Part shown: positions 17,627-26,816 of the stretch, piece after piece
Position numbering within the stretch: the first letter of the stretch is position 1
Layout: each line of letters begins with the position of its first letter
The notes under the pieces: generated by a model
Told to the model about the DNA's origin: nothing
What the model saw: the letters and a program-made list of their open reading frames with translations, nothing else
Databases searched by the model: none
Position numbers and translations under genes: made by a program
DNA from: Psychrosphaera sp. B3R10
GTDB lineage: Bacteria > Pseudomonadota > Gammaproteobacteria > Enterobacterales > Alteromonadaceae
Assembly: GCF_018861025.1 (NCBI RefSeq)
Contig: NZ_JAHKQH010000040.1
Coordinates: forward strand, 1-64,000
DNA: 64,000 nucleotides
Direction of reading: 5' to 3'

Positions 17627-18433
17627 ATGGAAACCAAACTCGTTGTTGCAATTATTCATGGCATGGGTGATATTCACCCCGACTTTGCAGACCAATTTAT
17701 CGATGACGTTTGTGACCAAATCTCGCCTGATGTGTCACCTCAGGCCATAAAATTTGTCCCTATCCATTGGGGGTATATTACACAACCAATTCAAGATCAG
17801 TTCTATCAAAGAGCAAATGCGGTGGCAGACTTAGATTACAAACCCGTTCGTAAATTTATTTTGTCAGCACTAGGCGACGCCGCGGCCTACCAAAAAAAGC
17901 CAAATCAAACGAATTCAACTTACCAACAAATTCATTCGGTTGTTAAGTCCAAACTTGATATCAATGTACCAGACAATACGCCACTAATTGTTGTTGCCCA
18001 CTCTCTTGGCTGTCACATTATGTCGAATTACTTGTGGGACAAACAACACCACCCTGACCCGGCAGCCAGCCCGTTTCAAAATGGCAAGACGTTAGCCGGT
18101 ATGTTTACTCTCGGTTGTAATATACCGTTGTTTTCATTTGCTGAAAGCGATCCACAGCCGATAGCATTCCCGGGCAATGTCTTATCTTCAACGCTCAAAC
18201 AAAACGCGCGCTGGTTTAATTATTTTGATAAGGACGATGTCTTAGGTTACCCCATTAAAGTCATTAATGAGGCCTACAATAAGGTGGTGGACGAAGATAT
18301 TGAAGTGGATATCGGGGGCTTACTTCGAAGCTGGAATCCATTTTCACACGACGTTTATTGGTCGGACAAAGACATAATTAATCCAGTGGCCAAATACCTA
18401 AGCACAACACTCAAAATTCTCGATAACGACTAA
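17627..18433 (+). CDS. Alpha/beta hydrolase
   Basis: A 268-aa cytoplasmic protein. An oxyanion-type motif HGMG (11-14) and the nucleophile elbow AHSLG (124-128, Ser126) are clear. Likely acid and base are in KDDVLGYP and FSHDVYW near the C-terminus. It resembles lipase/esterase-like serine hydrolases of marine gammaproteobacteria; the substrate cannot be read from sequence. It converges on the large glycosidase gene with a 43-bp gap. Confidence 0.8.
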   Translation: METKLVVAIIHGMGDIHPDFADQFIDDVCDQISPDVSPQAIKFVPIHWGYITQPIQDQFYQRANAVADLDYKPVRKFILSALGDAAAYQKKPNQTNSTYQQIHSVVKSKLDINVPDNTPLIVVAHSLGCHIMSNYLWDKQHHPDPAASPFQNGKTLAGMFTLGCNIPLFSFAESDPQPIAFPGNVLSSTLKQNARWFNYFDKDDVLGYPIKVINEAYNKVVDEDIEVDIGGLLRSWNPFSHDVYWSDKDIINPVAKYLSTTLKILDND

Positions 18434-18476
18434 CTTTACAGTGCATTAACGAGAATATTGATTTAACCGCAGAACT

Positions 18477-21425
18477 TTAATCAAGCGGCGTTATTACAAT
18501 GCCGTAGAGATCAAATTGGTTAAGTTGTCCATCAACGCCACCAGCAGATGAATACGTCTCGTTTGTTGTTAGATAGCTCATGTTATAAAAATCGGTTAAC
18601 GACAAGGTATATTGTCCGGCTTTTAGGTCGAGGTATATGGGTGTCGACAAACCAATCCCAGCATCCGGTTTAGTATGCGGCATTTGTACAATCTTCTCAG
18701 CAACATGCATATCGCCTAGTCGAATATTAGCGGCCTTCACTCCCGCGGTTATACCGGTATTAATAGAGTGATTCAAATTGCGATATCTAAATTGTAAAGC
18801 GACCTTACCCGGCGTCGCTTGTTGCCAAGATAACTCAAACTTGTCGGTTGCTGAGCCCCAATTTTGTAGTGTATTGCCAAAGGCTGTTGGGGTAATTTTA
18901 ATGTTGCTAACAACGGTGTTCGAATCAACATCCACTTGCGTAGCTTGCCCAGCACAAACCGTTTTACTCAAATGCGATACAGTCCCAGATTGCTTAAATT
19001 GGGCACTAACGTTGTAGCAGGCGTTTTCTTGATCGCTCAGCGGACTATCTTGCCATGTAGACTGAGTTAAATTTTCAGCCACTAATAAACCATTTTTATA
19101 GACATTAAATGTCACGGTTGCAGTGTTAACATCGTCTATATGAAGCTCAATACCGCTATCTATTGCCGCCAAAGTTAAGTTAGGTTCAACCGGAGCAAAA
19201 TGTTGAACGTTATCGTTCGATGGTAAACCCGTCACTAATGTCATTTTGTTGTCCGTACTTTGTTCAACAAGATCAACCGTTATCTCGTTGTTTTCTAACA
19301 ACATAGCTGCCTCAAGGGTATTTGTTTTTAGCACTTGGTTATTGAGCTTAATAGTGCCTGCGCGTAAGACCTGTTTAGCGCTGTAACTCGATGGTAAGTT
19401 GAGCGTTAGTGTAATTGACTTCCCTAACCAATTAAGTTGATGCAATACCACTTCTGTTTGGCCTGAAAAATAATGTAGGGCGACGTCAGTCGGTAAATAC
19501 GGATCAATTTTTAAGGTACTTTTTGCACTTAACCCATCTGAAGCACTATCGACACCAAAAATTCCGCTAACCACCATGTTGATGTATCCGGCTACTGACC
19601 ATAGTTGACGCTTGGAGTTAATTGCGGGTCCCGATTGTTGTGGCTGCTCTCTATCTAGCCAAATTGATTGGCCAGACAACCACTCTAAATTTTCCATATT
19701 GGATAAGTTTAACGCCGCGCCTCGAATAATAGATTCAATTGCGTTCGTAGCAACCGCCGCGTTGTTGCCTCGTTTAGCCGCTTGCAAACCAAAGGCCGTG
19801 ACAAAAGGCCAAATTGCACGATTATGATAAATTTGAATACCAGGTTGTTGTGGAAATATAACCGGAGCCCCCATCTTACTGTGAGGGTATCGCTTAAGTA
19901 TCATTTCCGTTTTTGTCTGGTCTGCAATACCAGTAATTATCGCCAAAGACTGACCAAGCCAGTCGTATTTTTGCATTGCGACTGGGTAATGATGGCCACT
20001 CGACAAGCTTGAGTACAACCCCTGTTCTGGCAACCAGAAAAAATCATTAATATGTTGTTTTAGTTCATCAGCCCACTGTTGGTAACGGGTGGCGACTTTA
20101 CTGTTGTTCGTTTCCGAGGCCAACTTAGCAGCCAACGTTAAGGCCTGATAATGGGCGACATTAGTTGAAAGCGACATTGAAGTTGCCATTGAAGATAAAT
20201 CATCAACTATCCACTGGGCATAACTCTGTTCACGCCAATCGAGGAATGACTGCTCGCCTTGGTACAATCCTACGGTAGAATTAAAGATGGCGATGCGGTC
20301 TAATTCGATAGTATTGATTAACGCATCTAATGCTTTCCTAGCAAACCGCGAGCGTTCATTATCTGCGATATTGGCAAGGACCGACTCGGCACCAAATGCC
20401 CATGTCACTCTGTCCGTGCTGATTGGCCAGCTGCCGCCACTGCCAGTATCTTGTAATATTTGGGTTCCGGCATCAGTCATCAATTCACTTCCGGTCACTG
20501 AAACTTCTTCTCTAAATGGCGATGTTTTAAAGAGCAGTGAATTAACTACGCGTTTGGGGTCAAAAAAGCCCAAACCTAACTGTGCCGCGTAAGATAAATC
20601 GCGAGTCCAGACGTAATTCCATTTTTCTCCTGTTTCAAAACAGGGACATGCAATGGCCTTACCTAGGTTGTAGTTTCCATCTTTGATATTGGCAACCGAG
20701 TTTAATTTCATCTCATCCATAGAAAGCGCAAACAGAGCATCAAACGCGATATTGCCGCTGCGCACATAAGGCAGATTTGATGATTCGCTGTATGTTGAGT
20801 GTTGTGGTACGGGGTCACGTAATAACTGCGTGGTGGCATGTACATAGGTTTTTAATTGACCCGTCGTCTTAGCCACTGAAAATGTAGCGCGCTGCTCCTG
20901 TCCTAAAACATCCTCATACTGCAATTGAGTTATACCCTTGTCACCGTGAGGCTGTTCAATACTTGTTGCTTTGAACAAAACATTTTCAATAATAAGATTA
21001 ACGGGCTTAACAGACGTATCTACGACAATATCAAATTGTGCTGGTTGTGGAGTGAGGATTTGGCTGTTGTAGTCGACGTTTTTTTTAGCCAACGGAAATG
21101 CAGTGTTTTGATCGTGCTCTAAATCAATGACATGATCGGATGCCAATAACATTTGAAGTGACCAGTCATTTGACGCCACTTTAAACGCGTGAATACCAAG
21201 GCCAACAGATATAGTACTGCGGTATTTGCCCGATGGCTGTTTTACCAGAGGGTTTTCAGTTCCCCAACCGTTAAACGCGCCACGAATATACAAATCGTCC
21301 TGTGATAGATCAGTATTTGTTACAGCCTGTTTTGAACAAGACACGATAGTTGTCAGAGCCAATGTTGTTAAAACCAATGTAGTAATCGATACCATTAACC
21401 CTAGTTTCTTTGTGACCAGTTTCAA
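18477..21425 (-). CDS. Lipoprotein six-hairpin glycosidase (GH15/GH63-like)
   Basis: A 982-aa envelope lipoprotein with lipobox IVSC (Cys30). An N-terminal beta-sandwich (about 44-110, DDLYIRGAFNGWG) resembles CBM48/pullulanase early-set domains. The alpha/alpha-barrel domain (about 220-650) contains WTRD (273-276) with LSYAAQLGLGF, the signature region of glucoamylase- and MGH1-like hydrolases. Beta domains form the C-terminus. It probably cleaves an alpha-glucan or related oligosaccharide at the cell surface or in the periplasm; this is inferred. The only start giving a Lys-containing signal n-region is TTG 21425; ATG 21395 (Shine-Dalgarno TAGGG) would leave no positive charge. Single gene. 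Confidence 0.8.
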   Translation of the reverse strand: MKLVTKKLGLMVSITTLVLTTLALTTIVSCSKQAVTNTDLSQDDLYIRGAFNGWGTENPLVKQPSGKYRSTISVGLGIHAFKVASNDWSLQMLLASDHVIDLEHDQNTAFPLAKKNVDYNSQILTPQPAQFDIVVDTSVKPVNLIIENVLFKATSIEQPHGDKGITQLQYEDVLGQEQRATFSVAKTTGQLKTYVHATTQLLRDPVPQHSTYSESSNLPYVRSGNIAFDALFALSMDEMKLNSVANIKDGNYNLGKAIACPCFETGEKWNYVWTRDLSYAAQLGLGFFDPKRVVNSLLFKTSPFREEVSVTGSELMTDAGTQILQDTGSGGSWPISTDRVTWAFGAESVLANIADNERSRFARKALDALINTIELDRIAIFNSTVGLYQGEQSFLDWREQSYAQWIVDDLSSMATSMSLSTNVAHYQALTLAAKLASETNNSKVATRYQQWADELKQHINDFFWLPEQGLYSSLSSGHHYPVAMQKYDWLGQSLAIITGIADQTKTEMILKRYPHSKMGAPVIFPQQPGIQIYHNRAIWPFVTAFGLQAAKRGNNAAVATNAIESIIRGAALNLSNMENLEWLSGQSIWLDREQPQQSGPAINSKRQLWSVAGYINMVVSGIFGVDSASDGLSAKSTLKIDPYLPTDVALHYFSGQTEVVLHQLNWLGKSITLTLNLPSSYSAKQVLRAGTIKLNNQVLKTNTLEAAMLLENNEITVDLVEQSTDNKMTLVTGLPSNDNVQHFAPVEPNLTLAAIDSGIELHIDDVNTATVTFNVYKNGLLVAENLTQSTWQDSPLSDQENACYNVSAQFKQSGTVSHLSKTVCAGQATQVDVDSNTVVSNIKITPTAFGNTLQNWGSATDKFELSWQQATPGKVALQFRYRNLNHSINTGITAGVKAANIRLGDMHVAEKIVQMPHTKPDAGIGLSTPIYLDLKAGQYTLSLTDFYNMSYLTTNETYSSAGGVDGQLNQFDLYGIVITPLD

Positions 21426-21557
21426 ATTACACGTCCATTAAATTAATCTTTTACGTGCGTTTAGTGTATGCAGGGGGAAGGGGTGGAACAATATGTGATT
21501 GCGCCATAAACTTGATTTCATACGTATTCATCACCACAACCAACAAGATTTTTAGTT

Positions 21558-22382
21558 TTAGATGACTTTCAATTCGGTAATGCGCTTAGCTTGTTGTTGA
21601 TAATACTGTGATTTTTCAGGTAGGTTTTGTTGTGCAAAAAAGTCCGATAACAACAAATAACAATCCGCTATTTTATTGCTTTGCTCTAACATCGAAAAAT
21701 GCCCTATTGCGTCTATTAGAATAGGCTCAGCCAACTCGTTATTTTGAGCCGTTAAGTATTTCCCGTACTGAAATACCGCATAAGAAAATATTTCGATATT
21801 GTAAAGTCGACCTTCGCTTTTTAGTTCGGCAAGGACATTGTAGCCTGTGGCGATGGTAGTAACAGGAACACTCGAATTATCGTACACCCAACTAACAAAC
21901 TGGTAAAAAATACGTTTTTCAGGTTCGTTTTTAAAAGCTTTTTGCAACGTGGACAAATGTTCAAGGGCGATATCGGTATTGCCTAAATACTGCTGATATT
22001 GGGCTTTTACATACAATAATGAATTTTTCAAACCAACAGGCTCAAATTGCTCGATTTGAGCCACAGCGTCCATTAATTCTTTGGCTTTCTCGACCTCGTT
22101 CAATTTTAAATACACTGCTGCACGTTTTAATTGTGATAAACCAAAACCGTATTTGTCGTTTCGTTTTAATGCGTATTTTTCTGATTCTTGATAATAAACC
22201 AGCGCTTCTTTATATTGACCTAACTGACGTTTGTCGTCAGCTAACGTTAATAACGCATTGCCTACCGACTGCAATGTCGTCACTTCGTATTGTTGTTTAT
22301 CTACGCTCGAACAAGACGTTAAACCTAAAACAACTGAGATAAGTGATCCTAAAAATATCAAAGATTTGATCGAATTAATCAT
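21558..22382 (-). CDS. Lipoprotein with TPR-like helices, last gene of MCE operon
   Basis: A 274-aa lipoprotein (lipobox LTSC, Cys24). The mature part is almost wholly helical with tetratricopeptide-like periodicity, for example LGQYKEALVYYQESEKYAL and GNTDIALEHL. It overlaps the end of the MCE gene by 8 bp, so it belongs to the same transport operon. By position it could take the place of the outer-membrane lipoprotein partner (MlaA or PqiC) found in other MCE systems, but it is not homologous to either as far as I can see. Confidence 0.75.
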   Translation of the reverse strand: MINSIKSLIFLGSLISVVLGLTSCSSVDKQQYEVTTLQSVGNALLTLADDKRQLGQYKEALVYYQESEKYALKRNDKYGFGLSQLKRAAVYLKLNEVEKAKELMDAVAQIEQFEPVGLKNSLLYVKAQYQQYLGNTDIALEHLSTLQKAFKNEPEKRIFYQFVSWVYDNSSVPVTTIATGYNVLAELKSEGRLYNIEIFSYAVFQYGKYLTAQNNELAEPILIDAIGHFSMLEQSNKIADCYLLLSDFFAQQNLPEKSQYYQQQAKRITELKVI

Positions 22383-23412
22383 TCATCTCTATTCCTTTTG
22401 GTGGTTTGTTTTTTTCTATTCCGCCTTTAAGTAATGGATTGTTGTTTACGCCCTGCAGCGTTTTGTCCATCCGGTTAAGTACTTTTAATAGGGTATTTAC
22501 AGTCACAGCCAATTGCATTCGTTCAGCGTAGACTTCATCTATCATACCCTTCACTAAATTAAGGCTTTCGTTTACGTTAGTCATTATCTCTGGTAGCTGC
22601 CCACCTGTGGTTTGCTCCACTAATCCGATCGGATCTTGATATTGAGCAGACACCGATTGCAGTTCAGTTATTAAAGCTTCGGCTTCACTTAATAATCCAT
22701 CAATCTTAGTTTGCGTTAAAGGGACATTAGCTAAAATTTGATTCGCGTTTGCGATCAGCAATTCCGTTTCATTCACCACAGAACTGCTGCTAAGTTGCTG
22801 ACTTAAGATCAGTAAATGGTCACTCATCGACGCAACTCGATCGAGTATTTTAAACAACGAACCGTCTTCTGGATTATCTGATTTTTGTAGGTTGGTGAGC
22901 AAGGTATTGACGCTTGAGATGATTGAGTCCACGCTGTTTCCTGGCTTAGAGATAATGCCTTTTTTAACAAACATACGGCCCACATCACTATCAATGTATG
23001 GCACCATAGACCCTGCAAATAAGGGATCATAGCGATACCCAGCCAACTTGTTGGGCATGAGCAATTCAAATTCGGTCGCATTGTTCAAAAATACGTTTTG
23101 ATTGCCTGATAAAACCGCGTGTTGAATTATTTTAGGCTGGTAATCAATAAATACGTAAAAGTCGACTTCGATATCGTTGGTCTCTTCATTTAAACTGAAA
23201 TCTGAAATTCGACCAATTTCGAGCCCTTTGAAATAAATGGGCGGTTTTGCGCTTAACCCTTTAGCGTCGTTTAAAATCGTTCGGTAATAAACCTTATCTA
23301 CCAATGCTTTAGTATTAATCAAAATGATCACAGTGAACGCAATAAGAAAGGCCAAACCTGCCGTCACAAAGGCAAATACGATACGGTTAGTACGATTAGC
23401 GTTATTTAACAT
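22375..23412 (-). CDS. MCE-domain substrate-binding protein (MlaD/PqiB-like)
   Basis: A 345-aa protein with one N-terminal membrane helix (about 10-33) and a single MCE domain (about 40-150, with AKGLSAKPPIYFKGLEIGRI). A long helical region (about 160-330) may form a coiled-coil needle or barrel, as in PqiB or LetB. E. coli MlaD has only a short tail, so this single-MCE, long-helix layout differs from it. The protein would hold lipid between inner and outer membranes. The gene overlaps the ATPase gene by 11 bp and the lipoprotein gene by 8 bp. Confidence 0.88.
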   Translation of the reverse strand: MLNNANRTNRIVFAFVTAGLAFLIAFTVIILINTKALVDKVYYRTILNDAKGLSAKPPIYFKGLEIGRISDFSLNEETNDIEVDFYVFIDYQPKIIQHAVLSGNQNVFLNNATEFELLMPNKLAGYRYDPLFAGSMVPYIDSDVGRMFVKKGIISKPGNSVDSIISSVNTLLTNLQKSDNPEDGSLFKILDRVASMSDHLLILSQQLSSSSVVNETELLIANANQILANVPLTQTKIDGLLSEAEALITELQSVSAQYQDPIGLVEQTTGGQLPEIMTNVNESLNLVKGMIDEVYAERMQLAVTVNTLLKVLNRMDKTLQGVNNNPLLKGGIEKNKPPKGIEMND

Positions 23413-24073
23413 CGTGTTGCCTTAAAATACCTTCCGATAATATAAAGTGTCGTGTTGCAAATTCTACAATAAGCTCATCATTATTTGACAATAATATGAT
23501 TGTTGAACCTGCCCGTTTTAAATCGCTTAATAATGATTTGACCACATCTTCGTAGCGTTGGTCTATCTCTACTAAGGGGGCATCCCAAATTAAACATTTA
23601 GGTTCGAGTAACATTCCTCTTACAAAGCCCGCTAATGCTGCCTGTCCAACCGATAGAGCATCCATTCGTTGAGACAAAAACTTGGTTATACCGACCAGTT
23701 CAGTTAGATGATTTATTTTAGCCAGCTTATCCTCTCTACTTAAGTAAGGATAATGCAAATTGAGTGGTAACAAAAAGTTTTCTAACAAAGACAAATTAGA
23801 AATCAGTGCTGGACGTTGAAATATTGTGGAAAAGCACTTTCTAAAATGTTGATTTTGTTGCTGGTTCATTGAGTATATTGCTTGCTCATCGACCAAAACT
23901 CGACCTTTATCTGGTTGAATTAATCCGCATAAAATTGAAAACAACAGCGATTTTCCGTTACCCGACGGTGCGGATATCACAATTGACTCCCCACTTTCGA
24001 CATTAAAACTAACATTACGCAGCAGTTTTACGTCACCTCGATTGTGACTGACGTTTTGCATATTCACGTTCAT
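23402..24073 (-). CDS. MlaF-like ABC ATPase with degenerate catalytic motifs
   Basis: A 223-aa ABC ATPase subunit. Walker A is present (APSGNGKSLL, about 35-44), as are the Q-loop (FQRP, about 85-88) and a signature region (LSVGQAALAGF, 140-150). Walker B reads CLIWDAP: Asp164 is kept but the catalytic Glu is Ala165, encoded GAT GCC. The switch His is also replaced (LLSNND, 194-199). ATP binding seems possible but normal hydrolysis does not. The gene overlaps the permease gene by one base (TAATG) and the MCE gene by 11 bp, so the reading frame is under operon constraint and is not a decayed gene. Family identity is firm; activity is the open question. Confidence 0.88.
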   Translation of the reverse strand: MNVNMQNVSHNRGDVKLLRNVSFNVESGESIVISAPSGNGKSLLFSILCGLIQPDKGRVLVDEQAIYSMNQQQNQHFRKCFSTIFQRPALISNLSLLENFLLPLNLHYPYLSREDKLAKINHLTELVGITKFLSQRMDALSVGQAALAGFVRGMLLEPKCLIWDAPLVEIDQRYEDVVKSLLSDLKRAGSTIILLSNNDELIVEFATRHFILSEGILRQHDVK

Positions 24074-24819
24074 TACATATTCACCAAAATCATGTAAAGC
24101 CCGGAACCGATGGCATTGACCATCACAACCGCGATAACTGAACCACCCACCGCTTTAATATTTCGCTGTGGAACCTCGGTAATTGCCCGTTGGACGCTGA
24201 GACCTTGAAAACTACTGATTACGCTGATGAAAAACCCAGACATCACAACCTTGAGCACCATCATAAATAAATCAAGCGCTTCGAGTTGGTCCATTAACCG
24301 AGTTACAAACTCCACCAAGGGGATGTTTTGAAATAAGTTACTTATGAGAAAGCCACCAAATATACCAGTCATCAAAAAATAGCTCATCAGAATAACCAAA
24401 GATAAAATCATTCCGATAACGCGGGGCGTAACAAGATAGGAGATTGGCGCGACGCCCATGCAAATTAACGCGTCAATTTCCCGATTAACCCGCATATTGC
24501 CTAACTCAGTGCAAATGGCAGTTCCTGAGCGGGCTAAAATAATGAGACAAACGATAAATGGACCAAGATCACGAACCATGGCAAAGATAAGTATTTTGTA
24601 GATCCACTCTGTTTGACCAATCGAGGTCAACAAAGGATACCCTTCGGCAATAATGATGGCACCTAAGACCAAAGATAATAGGGTACATAGACCTAATGCC
24701 TGAACGCCAGTGAATAAAACCTGCTTGACCAAGACATCAAAACTGATGGCTTTATTACGGCGGAAGTGGATGAGGTCGTCGATAACCTCTGCGGAAAATA
24801 TTGTTAGACTGTTTGTCAT
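24073..24819 (-). CDS. MlaE-like ABC permease
   Basis: A 248-aa inner-membrane protein of the MlaE/PF02405 family with about five or six helices. The family hallmark is clear at ELGNMRVNREIDALICMGV, followed by YLVTPRVIGM. It would form the membrane channel for the MCE protein encoded downstream. First gene of the four-gene operon. A TetR gene lies upstream on the same strand, 122 bp away. Confidence 0.92.
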   Translation of the reverse strand: MTNSLTIFSAEVIDDLIHFRRNKAISFDVLVKQVLFTGVQALGLCTLLSLVLGAIIIAEGYPLLTSIGQTEWIYKILIFAMVRDLGPFIVCLIILARSGTAICTELGNMRVNREIDALICMGVAPISYLVTPRVIGMILSLVILMSYFLMTGIFGGFLISNLFQNIPLVEFVTRLMDQLEALDLFMMVLKVVMSGFFISVISSFQGLSVQRAITEVPQRNIKAVGGSVIAVVMVNAIGSGLYMILVNM

Positions 24820-24941
24820 ATTTATCGCGCTTTATCCAAAGAGTTTACAGCCAATATTGGCTATAAATTAAGTTAACTGCCTTATAATCATACGTTTCAG
24901 ACCAACAATCAACCTCTAACTCAATGGCAATTTCAATTCGT

Positions 24942-25553
24942 TTATATTTGATAATAACCGAGGATCATACCAACTGTTGTTTTCGCTAATTGGTCAATTT
25001 GTTCAGCATTCAATTCTGGCTTCATTCGCATAAACTGCGGCCAAAATGCTTGCCCTTTAAGCAGGCTAATGATCTGCTCATTAATAAAATTCACATCAGT
25101 TAATTTAAGTCTTTTATCCGCTTGAGCAGCCTTTAGCCAACGCTTCATTGCGGTTTCTTGTTGAAAAAACTGCGCCATATTTTCCTGTAACGCTTCTGGA
25201 TTAAACAGCCAATAGCCCATGGAAACACGGATTAGTTCTGATATTTCAGGGCAGCACATAATACTTAATTCATTCTTAATTAAGATTAATAATTGCTCGT
25301 CGAGCGGTTTATCCGGCTGGTAGTTAAAATCAAATATTGCGATGTTTTTCTGCCAAATTTCTTGAATAAGTCCAGTGACCAAAACTTCTTTGCTGGGGAA
25401 ATGGTTATACACAGTACGTTTTGACACTTCCGCCATTTCAGCGATCTTATCCATACTGGTATTGTTCACACCAAATTGTTGAAATGCCTGCATTGCACTT
25501 GTCACGATAGCTTCGCGCTTTAATTCGCTTCGAGTTTTTTTTATATCAGTCAT
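24942..25553 (-). CDS. TetR/AcrR family transcriptional regulator
   Basis: A 203-aa regulator. The N-terminal helix-turn-helix is typical (AIVTSAMQAFQQFGVNNTSM, IAEMAEVSKRTVYNHFPSKE). The C-terminal helical domain, with AMKRWLKAAQADKRL, is the ligand pocket. The start is ATG 25553, with GAGG seven bases before it. The gene is divergent from the lipoprotein-RND operon across a 118-bp gap, so it most likely represses that operon. The MCE operon lies downstream on the same strand and could be a second target. Confidence 0.92.
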   Translation of the reverse strand: MTDIKKTRSELKREAIVTSAMQAFQQFGVNNTSMDKIAEMAEVSKRTVYNHFPSKEVLVTGLIQEIWQKNIAIFDFNYQPDKPLDEQLLILIKNELSIMCCPEISELIRVSMGYWLFNPEALQENMAQFFQQETAMKRWLKAAQADKRLKLTDVNFINEQIISLLKGQAFWPQFMRMKPELNAEQIDQLAKTTVGMILGYYQI

Positions 25554-25671
25554 CACAAATCCTCAATTCCCAGACGCCAAACTTAGCGGCCAACATTTTT
25601 ACACTAATCAGTTTACTTTTCAATTCATTCACTTAAACTACACCGTGCAGTGTACTTTGTGAAGAGATGTT

Positions 25672-26787
25672 ATGATTAAATTATTAGGGGCAGTCATTAT
25701 GGCGATTTTGTTAACTGGATGTGCAACCGAACCCACTAAAACTTTTGAAAATAGTGAAATTAAATACTCATCTGATTTGGGTCAACTTTGGCAAATTGCT
25801 AAAGCTTTCTGGAACGACGACCGAAAGTACGCAACCCCAAAAGAGGCTATTCCGATGGCCAAATTAACAACGGAAATGCTCACATCAAGCCACGAAGACG
25901 CTGTTTTTAAACTAGGTCATTCTTCGGTTTTACTTCGCATTGATGGTGAATTTATTTTATTTGATCCCGTCTTTAGCGAACGCGCCTTCCCGGTCCAATG
26001 GATGGGGCCTAAACGTTTTCATCAAGCACCAATTTCAATTGACGATTTGCCGCATATTACCGCTGTCGTTATCAGCCATGATCATTACGACCACCTAGAT
26101 AAAAACGCCATTAAACAACTCGCTTCAAAAGTAGACCGCTTTATTACGCCCCTTAAAGTAGGCCAGCACTTAACTGATTGGGGCGTGGATAGTCAAAAAA
26201 TTATCGAACTTGATTGGTGGCAACAAACTAATGTCAAAGGCGTCAATGTTGTCGCCACACCTTCACAGCACTTTTCTGGCCGAACATTAACCGACCGCGA
26301 CGAAACATTGTGGGCAAGTTGGGTTATTCAAGGCTGGGAAAACAAAGTGTTTTTTAGTGGTGACTCAGGTTACTTCTCTGGCTTTAAAACTATCGGAGAA
26401 AAATTCGGACCGTTTGACGTCACGCTTATCGAAACTGGCGCTTACAACAAGCTTTGGTCAGAGATTCATATGATGCCAGAACAGAGTTTACAGGCGCATA
26501 TTGATTTGAACGGTAAAGTAATGATCCCGATTCACAACGGTACTTTTGACCTATCTCTACATGATTGGTTTGCCCCTTTAGAATCTATTTTCCAATTGGC
26601 AAGTGACAATGACGTTCGATTAGCAACTCCTATTTTTGGCGAAGCACTTTTGATCAACAACGCTAAAACCAGCAAACAACCCGCGACGACTTGGTGGCGT
26701 AAATTTATGCCAATCGATGAGCAATCAGCGACGTCTGACTATGGACCTAACAAATTAACTCCATCGTTGTCCTCTGGCGGCGAATAA
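25672..26787 (+). CDS. Metallo-beta-lactamase-fold lipoprotein, NAPE-PLD/UlaG-like
   Basis: A 371-aa lipoprotein (lipobox LTGC, Cys17) with the metal-binding motif SHDHYDHLD (135-143), a further His in ATPSQHFSGR, and FFSGDSGY giving the bridging Asp. These are the marks of the NAPE-PLD-like MBL family (phospholipase D-like hydrolases). A good ribosome site (GAAGAGATG) supports the start. It is the first gene of an operon with an RND efflux pair, 29 bp from the next start. An envelope role related to lipid or a toxic amphiphile is plausible but inferred. Confidence 0.85.
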   Translation: MIKLLGAVIMAILLTGCATEPTKTFENSEIKYSSDLGQLWQIAKAFWNDDRKYATPKEAIPMAKLTTEMLTSSHEDAVFKLGHSSVLLRIDGEFILFDPVFSERAFPVQWMGPKRFHQAPISIDDLPHITAVVISHDHYDHLDKNAIKQLASKVDRFITPLKVGQHLTDWGVDSQKIIELDWWQQTNVKGVNVVATPSQHFSGRTLTDRDETLWASWVIQGWENKVFFSGDSGYFSGFKTIGEKFGPFDVTLIETGAYNKLWSEIHMMPEQSLQAHIDLNGKVMIPIHNGTFDLSLHDWFAPLESIFQLASDNDVRLATPIFGEALLINNAKTSKQPATTWWRKFMPIDEQSATSDYGPNKLTPSLSSGGE

Positions 26788-26816
26788 CCATATTTTTATT
26801 TTATTCGGAATTAAAC

